Below, one piece after another: positions 59,628-64,000 of a DNA stretch of 64,000 nt; position 1 is the stretch's first letter, and the number at the start of each line of letters is the position of its first letter. The position numbers and the translations under genes were made by a program. Source of the stretch: Halodesulfurarchaeum formicicum (lineage in GTDB: Archaea > Halobacteriota > Halobacteria > Halobacteriales > Halobacteriaceae); contig NZ_CP016804.1 in the NCBI RefSeq assembly GCF_001886955.1, positions 1,054,001 through 1,118,000 on the forward strand. Reading direction: 5' to 3'. A model generated the notes under the pieces. That model was not told the DNA's origin, ran no database searches, and saw only the letters and a program-made list of their open reading frames with translations.

Positions 59628-59700
59628 ACCCCCCATTCTCTGCTCTCCCCGAAAAGCCTTCCCCGGCAAGGCTTTGGGCCGTACCGACCAATCCTCGCCC

Positions 59701-60630
59701 ATGCACGTGGCAATCCTGGGAGCCGGTGCAATCGGGTCTGCGCTCGCCGGGACGCTCTCGGGTTCGGCCACAGTGACACTGATCGGACACGAGAACGACC
59801 ACCTGCGGGCACTCCGCCGTGGGTCGCTGCAAATCGACTCTCCAACGGATGTGGCCCGTTCCCAGGAGGTTTCAGTGTCTACCAGCCCGTCGACTGTGGC
59901 CGAGGCGGACTTGCTACTCCTGGCCGTCAAGAGTTACGACACCGCGACCGCCATGGCCGAGGTAGAATCGTACCTCGCGGACACGGAGGTACTCACACTG
60001 CAGAACGGACTGGGGAACATCCAGACGATCCGCGAGGTCGTCGGCGAGAACCAGGTGATCGGCGGGACGACGACGATGGCCGCCTTTATCCCGGAACCGG
60101 GCCGGGTCCGTATCGAGAGTCGGGGCCAGACCCGTATCGGCCGCCCCTGGGACGGAACTGATGGGCTAGATGCGGTAACCGAGACGTTCAGGACTGCCGG
60201 ATTCGACATCCAGGCCGCATCAGATATCCGGACGGCCATCTGGGAGAAAGTGCTGATCAATGTGGGCATCAATCCGGTGACGGCCCTGGGTCGAGTGCCA
60301 AACGGACACCTTCGATCGGGGCCCGGACGCGAACTCCTCGAAGCGGCGATCGAAGAGGCCGCCCAGGTCGCCGCAGCCGAGGGATATCACGTTGCCGACC
60401 CGATCGAGCAGGCCATCCAGGTCGTCCAAGACACGGCGACGAATCGCTCCTCGATGTCCCAGGACCTACAGCGGGGGACACGGACCGAAATCGAGTCGTT
60501 GAACGGCGCGATCGTCGACCGAGCCGAGAAACACGGTATTCACGTCCCCGTCAATCGGACACTTTCGGCCGCGATTCGACTGGCGAGTTCTCGGGCTGAA
60601 ACACATTCGTCAAATGGGTCGCGGGCGTAG
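59701..60630 (+). CDS. panE: Ketopantoate reductase
   Basis: The enzyme reduces 2-dehydropantoate to pantoate with NADPH, a step to coenzyme A. The 309-residue protein begins HVAILGAGAIGSALAGTLSG (NADP motif) and contains LLLLAVKSYDTATAM with the active lysine region, VLTLQNGLGNIQTI, and EKVLINVGINPVTALGRVPN with the catalytic lysine. SMSQDLQRGTRTEIESLNGA, near the C-terminus, is a PanE hallmark. A phosphatase gene follows seven bases later. Confidence 0.94.
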   Translation: MHVAILGAGAIGSALAGTLSGSATVTLIGHENDHLRALRRGSLQIDSPTDVARSQEVSVSTSPSTVAEADLLLLAVKSYDTATAMAEVESYLADTEVLTLQNGLGNIQTIREVVGENQVIGGTTTMAAFIPEPGRVRIESRGQTRIGRPWDGTDGLDAVTETFRTAGFDIQAASDIRTAIWEKVLINVGINPVTALGRVPNGHLRSGPGRELLEAAIEEAAQVAAAEGYHVADPIEQAIQVVQDTATNRSSMSQDLQRGTRTEIESLNGAIVDRAEKHGIHVPVNRTLSAAIRLASSRAETHSSNGSRA

Positions 60631-60637
60631 GCCGATT

Positions 60638-61303
60638 ATGGCCCCGCCACTCGCGGTCGATATCGATGGCACGTTGAGCCGGCCGGACCGGTCGATCGAC
60701 CCCCGGATCATCGACGCCCTCGGCTCCTGGCCGGCCCCAGTCATCATCGCGACGGGCAAAGCCCTCCCCTTCCCCGTTGCACTGGCCCAGTATTCCGGTC
60801 TCGAACCGATGGTCGTCGCGGAAAACGGCGGGATCGCCGTGGCCGAAGACACCCTTCAGGTACACGGCGATCGAGCCGCCGCGGACGCTGTCGCCGAGGC
60901 CTACCAGCGCCAGGGCCACGACCTGGGGTTTGGCAAACTGGACCTGGCAAACAGGTGGCGTGAAACCGAAATCGCGGTGAGTCGTGAGTCCCCGCTCGAA
61001 CCGCTCGAAGCGATCGCCGCGGAGCACGGACTGGAGGTCGTCGACTCCGAGTATGCCTATCACGTCAAGTCGCCCGATGTGAGCAAGGGCGAGGCCTTCG
61101 AGGCACTCGCCGCCAACCTCGAGTTCGACCCTGGAACGGCCCTGGCAGTGGGCGATAGTCCCAACGACGTGTCACTCTTCGAGGTGGCTGGGACCGGTGT
61201 CGCCGTCGCCAACGCGACCGCAGACGCGAAGGACGCGGCAGATATCGTGACCAGCGGGAGTTACGCCGACGGGTTCCTCGAAGCCTTGAACACGGTCTTG
61301 TGA
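60638..61303 (+). CDS. HAD-family phosphoglycolate phosphatase-like protein
   Basis: The 221-residue protein is a Cof-type HAD phosphatase of the archaeal phosphoglycolate phosphatase group. Motif I is AVDIDGTLSRPDRSID with the nucleophile aspartate; motif II is IIATGKALPFPVALA; the cap holds LANRWRETEIAVSRES; motif IV is LAVGDSPNDVSLFEVAG. Phosphoglycolate is the best-guess substrate. The ATG at 60638 is chosen over 60614, which overlaps panE. It is cotranscribed with panE and ends directly against the next gene on the other strand. Confidence 0.88.
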   Translation: MAPPLAVDIDGTLSRPDRSIDPRIIDALGSWPAPVIIATGKALPFPVALAQYSGLEPMVVAENGGIAVAEDTLQVHGDRAAADAVAEAYQRQGHDLGFGKLDLANRWRETEIAVSRESPLEPLEAIAAEHGLEVVDSEYAYHVKSPDVSKGEAFEALAANLEFDPGTALAVGDSPNDVSLFEVAGTGVAVANATADAKDAADIVTSGSYADGFLEALNTVL

Positions 61304-61621
61304 TCAGAAGGGCCACAGCGATCGGAACCATCCCTGGAGGCCGGCACCGTCCCGCCTGGCCTCGAAGACCGGATGGAGCGCGTTAAGCAATTCCTGTCGC
61401 GATCCGAACTGCCGCGTTTCGACGTCGTCCAGTGCCCGTGAGAGTTCGATGGTGTTTCCCCGGGGATCGTATGGGACGACCCGGTTTCCCAGTGCCGCCT
61501 CGACGGCCTGGCGATCGGCGGGGAAGTCCAGGTCGGTTTCATCGAGCAGGCCGTCGACGGCGGCGATACCGAAGGCGATGGCTGTCTCGTCCTCGTCTGT
61601 TTTCGATGGCGGTACAGCCAT
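61304..61621 (-). CDS. Hypothetical haloarchaeal protein
   Basis: The 105-residue acidic protein reads IAFGIAAVDGLLDETDLDFP, then ALGNRVVPYDPRGNTIELSR and ALDDVETRQFGSRQELLNAL with a C-terminal GLQGWFRSLWPF. The last part may be amphipathic. I do not recognise the family. It lies upstream of nothing on its strand and downstream of the TrmB-like gene, 40 bases away. Confidence 0.6.
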   Translation of the reverse strand: MAVPPSKTDEDETAIAFGIAAVDGLLDETDLDFPADRQAVEAALGNRVVPYDPRGNTIELSRALDDVETRQFGSRQELLNALHPVFEARRDGAGLQGWFRSLWPF

Positions 61622-61661
61622 GGCTAGTCCTCCGAACGCCGGTTACAAAACACCCGGGGAG

Positions 61662-62054
61662 TTAGTTCTCGGAGACCGCTCGTTCCTCGTACTGATCCCG
61701 AAACTGGGTGATAAGCTGTCCCATCTTCGCATACCAGTCGTTGAGGAGCCGCTGCATGTCATCGGCGATCCGATCCGGATCCGTGGGCCGGTAGACGTGA
61801 TAGTACCCGCCCTGTTCGTAGTTCACCTGTTCTTTCTGGATGAACCCTGACTGGAGCAGGCGCTGGACGGATCGATAGGCCGTTGAACGCTCCCGATCCA
61901 CAGCCTCGGCGATGTCATCCACCGTGAGCGGTTCCTCGGCGTCGGTCAATTCCAGAAACACTTCCTTGTCGAGCTCCTTGAGACCGTGCATACATTCCAG
62001 AAGCCCCTCACATTGCATGTCCTGGGAAAGATACTCGCTCATCGAATCCGACAT
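61662..62054 (-). CDS. TrmB-like winged-helix regulator (paralogue of the gene at 15105)
   Basis: The 130-residue protein has the helix-turn-helix LTVDDIAEAVDRERSTAYRS, then VQRLLQSGFIQKEQVNYEQ, GGYYHVYRPTDPDRIADDM and LNDWYAKMGQLITQF. Its core differs from the 15 kb copy by few residues over more than 80, so both probably read similar DNA or signals. The ATG at 62052-62054 is chosen because similarity starts there. Its neighbours are unrelated to redox genes, unlike the first copy. Confidence 0.85.
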   Translation of the reverse strand: MSDSMSEYLSQDMQCEGLLECMHGLKELDKEVFLELTDAEEPLTVDDIAEAVDRERSTAYRSVQRLLQSGFIQKEQVNYEQGGYYHVYRPTDPDRIADDMQRLLNDWYAKMGQLITQFRDQYEERAVSEN

Positions 62055-62139
62055 TGTTAGTGGAGTTTTGGGGTAGCCGGACAAAAGGGTTGCTGTCGGG
62101 GGTGCTGATAGCCGTATTCCGGCCCGTCCGGATGAGTCC

Positions 62140-62601
62140 TCACGACGGTTTCCAATCAGGTATGTCACGAATCCGGTCGAAAATTTCGTCCCCGTCGACA
62201 GCAGTGCCGTCCGGAACGCGAAAGAGTCGGTCACCCTCGACTGCGGTTTCCTCGATGTCGCCCACGAGAATCGTGGGAAGGGCCGCAGTCTTGAACCCCT
62301 CGACGAACACCCAGTCGACGCCCTGCTCGTGGAGTTCGACCAGCCGATCCCTCAGCGTTACCCCGTCTTCCTTGCCCACCGGTCGGAACTCCGCAGACTG
62401 CGTCGGAGTGATGCCGATGACCCTGTCTGCGCCGGCCAGGCGGTGTCGATGTGTATCCGTTCCTTCGGTATCGAACTCGATGTCGTGATGAATCGATTTC
62501 ACCGTCGCGACACGAACCGACTCGGGAACCGCCTCGAGGAGCCGTTCGAGTAGTGTCGTCTTCCCGGTGTTTCGACGGCCGGCAACGCCAACGACTTTCA
62601 T
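62140..62601 (-). CDS. mobB: Molybdopterin-guanine dinucleotide biosynthesis protein B
   Basis: MobB is a GTP-binding helper of molybdenum cofactor maturation. The 153-residue protein has the P-loop VVGVAGRRNTGKTTLLERLL, KSIHHDIEFDTEGTDTHRHR and WVFVEGFKTAALPTILVGD, all typical. No moa/mob partner lies in the window. It is divergent from the membrane-bound winged-helix gene. Confidence 0.9.
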   Translation of the reverse strand: MKVVGVAGRRNTGKTTLLERLLEAVPESVRVATVKSIHHDIEFDTEGTDTHRHRLAGADRVIGITPTQSAEFRPVGKEDGVTLRDRLVELHEQGVDWVFVEGFKTAALPTILVGDIEETAVEGDRLFRVPDGTAVDGDEIFDRIRDIPDWKPS

Positions 62602-62696
62602 TACCTGGTAGCTTCGGGCCCATCTACTTAGCCTCCGCGGGACCTCGGCTTCGCCCCGAACGGAAGGATTTCAACCCTGGAGGGATCCTATGTGAT

Positions 62697-63761
62697 ATGG
62701 ACTGGGGGAGCTTTCGGGCACTGGGATTGACTGTCCTCCTCCTGGGTGTCCTCGCCGGTCCGGCGACGGCCGGGACGACGCTCGGGTCGGACACCCAGCA
62801 GATCGGGGAGATGGAATCGGATCTCGTGATCATTAGCGCGGACGTGGCCGAGAACGGCACGGCGACGTTCCAGATCGAATACGCAATCAGACTGGACGAC
62901 GAGAACGATTCCCAGGCGTTCGATGAGTTGGCGAATGATATCGAGCAGAACGAATCGGCCTACGTGTCCCGGTTTGCGGACCGCATGCAGAACACGGTAT
63001 CCGCGGCGGAAACATCGACCGGCCGGTCGATGACCGTCCGTGATTTCGGCGTTACGGCCCGGACGAGTCCGACACTCGGGAACCAGTACGGGACCGTGAC
63101 CTACACCGCCACCTGGGAGAACTTTGCGAACGTGACAAACGGGGACATCCAGGTCGGGGACGCCTTAGCGGGGCTGTTCCTCGACGAGGAGACACGACTG
63201 CGGATCGAGTGGCCCGAGACCTACCAGCGGGCCACAGTTGACCCCGCTCCGACCGGTTCGAGTGCGGGAGAAGTGGTCTGGGAAGGTCCACGCCAGTTCG
63301 AGACGGGACAGCCCGCGCTCACACTCGAACCCACACCCACGACGAGCCCGGATCTGACGACGACCGAGACGACGGCGGCCGAGGACGGCCTTCCCTGGGT
63401 CCCGATCGGACTGATTCTCCTCGCCCTGGTTCTGCTTGGCGGATGGTACGTCTATCGTGGGACTGAACCGGAGGCAACTGACAGCGCGGGGCCGGTCACC
63501 GAACCGGCCGAACCGAAGGCAGAATCCGGCGAACCGAGCCCGCCATCGGAGCTTTTGAGCAACGAGGAACGCGTCGAACAGTACCTGGCTTCGGTCGGTG
63601 GTCGCGCGAAACAACAGGAAATCGTCGAGGCGCTCGACTGGACGGAGGCCAAGACGAGCCAGGTACTCTCGGACATGTCGGAGGCAGACGAAATCGAGAA
63701 GTTCCGGATCGGTCGGGAGAACGTCGTCAAACTCCCCGAATCCAGCGACGAATCGGTCTAA
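62697..63761 (+). CDS. Membrane-spanning protein with extracytoplasmic domain and cytoplasmic winged helix
   Basis: The 354-residue protein has a signal peptide (ALGLTVLLLGVLAGPATAG), an extracytoplasmic beta-rich domain (about 30-215), a Thr-rich linker, a membrane helix (WVPIGLILLALVLLGGWYVY, near 237), then a Pro/Glu-rich linker and a C-terminal winged helix (SNEERVEQYLASVGGRAKQQ, EIVEALDWTEAKTSQVLSDM, IEKFRIGRENVVKLPES). This layout would let an outside signal reach DNA directly, as a one-component regulator. It resembles haloarchaeal DUF7345/DUF7343-type proteins; signal and targets are unknown. A second secreted protein follows. Confidence 0.78.
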   Translation: MDWGSFRALGLTVLLLGVLAGPATAGTTLGSDTQQIGEMESDLVIISADVAENGTATFQIEYAIRLDDENDSQAFDELANDIEQNESAYVSRFADRMQNTVSAAETSTGRSMTVRDFGVTARTSPTLGNQYGTVTYTATWENFANVTNGDIQVGDALAGLFLDEETRLRIEWPETYQRATVDPAPTGSSAGEVVWEGPRQFETGQPALTLEPTPTTSPDLTTTETTAAEDGLPWVPIGLILLALVLLGGWYVYRGTEPEATDSAGPVTEPAEPKAESGEPSPPSELLSNEERVEQYLASVGGRAKQQEIVEALDWTEAKTSQVLSDMSEADEIEKFRIGRENVVKLPESSDESV

Positions 63762-63835
63762 ATCGGGCTTAATTGGGCCCAAACCGCGTTCAGGACCGGC
63801 CGGGTATAACTGTCCGTGGCTGCTACGGCAAGTCG

Positions 63836-64000
63836 ATGAGACGTGCACTGGCTGTATTCACAGCGATCATGGTCGTCCTCGGTATCGTCGCCGGAGCTGG
63901 AGCAGCCGGCGCCGTAACGGCGGACCAGGAGGCCGTCGACGCTGGCCCGATTTATGCGGACACGAATAACACGACTGAAACGACCACTACGGTAGCGGAG
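63836..64000 (+). CDS. Secreted protein, N-terminal part (cut by window edge)
   Basis: The first 55 residues contain a signal peptide (RRALAVFTAIMVVLGIVAGA) and then a Thr/Asn-rich stretch (NNTTETTTTV). It starts 74 bases after the membrane-bound winged-helix gene in the same direction and continues beyond the right edge. The family cannot be told. Confidence 0.6.
   Translation, partial: MRRALAVFTAIMVVLGIVAGAGAAGAVTADQEAVDAGPIYADTNNTTETTTTVAE

Overview
The window is a stretch of haloarchaeal (class Halobacteria) chromosome. The reasons are archaeal information-processing genes (TFB, TFE alpha, FEN1, SRP19, Gar1, thermosome, Trm56, GatE), acidic predicted proteins, high G+C, TATA-type promoters close to start codons, and haloarchaeal protein styles (Tat lipoproteins, a PGF-CTERM-like tail, Ig-like surface proteins). 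I cannot name the genus. Coding density is very high, and several convergent gene pairs abut or share stop codons.

Layout. 0-7.5 kb: gatE (cut by the edge), two bPH2 membrane proteins, fumC, fen1, an acetyltransferase, a methyltransferase, and an srp19-gar1-presenilin-like protease operon. 7.5-14.6 kb: a secreted metallopeptidase-like protein, a tail-less thermosome subunit, the AmmeMemoRadiSam A and B pair, a Tat lipoprotein DsbA and a class V aminotransferase. 14.6-21.4 kb: a thiol and oxidant-defence stretch with thioredoxin, a TrmB-like regulator, a CoA-disulfide-reductase-like flavoprotein, TrmO, a 1-Cys peroxiredoxin, photolyase and superoxide dismutase. katG at 30.6-32.7 kb belongs to the same theme.

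21.5-24.5 kb is the only clearly mobile region: tRNA-Glu(CTC) followed by two look-alike hairpins, an alcohol dehydrogenase, and an IS1341-type element carrying only tnpB, with hairpin ends and a probable omega RNA. 24.5-33 kb is metabolic (MDR reductase, UbiA prenyltransferase, IlvD, MFS, KatG). 33-39 kb is more accessory: small DUF1059-like and SHOCT proteins, a tail-less MoaD-like protein, a histidine kinase with a degenerate receiver between two paralogous winged-helix proteins, and a universal stress gene broken by one in-frame TAG.

39-48.6 kb: MscS, FAD synthetase, a RIO-like kinase, a nitrilase-SRPBCC pair, a PhoU-like regulator with a repeated promoter element, and a TFE-led operon running through DUF2110, a lipoprotein, a CinA-like protein and an NAD-kinase-like protein. 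48.7-64 kb: a sugar epimerase, a PadR-flanked exporter unit (Ig-repeat surface protein plus RND/MMPL transporter), a CDF transporter, TFB with a structured leader, RtcA, PanE plus a phosphatase, MobB, a second TrmB-like regulator very close to the one at 15 kb, and a membrane-anchored winged-helix protein.

I found no CRISPR array, rRNA or provirus. The most promising leads for something undescribed are the Ig-repeat/RND/PadR unit, the membrane-spanning regulator at the right end, the pseudo-receiver kinase neighbourhood, and the TnpB with a relocated RuvC-II glutamate.
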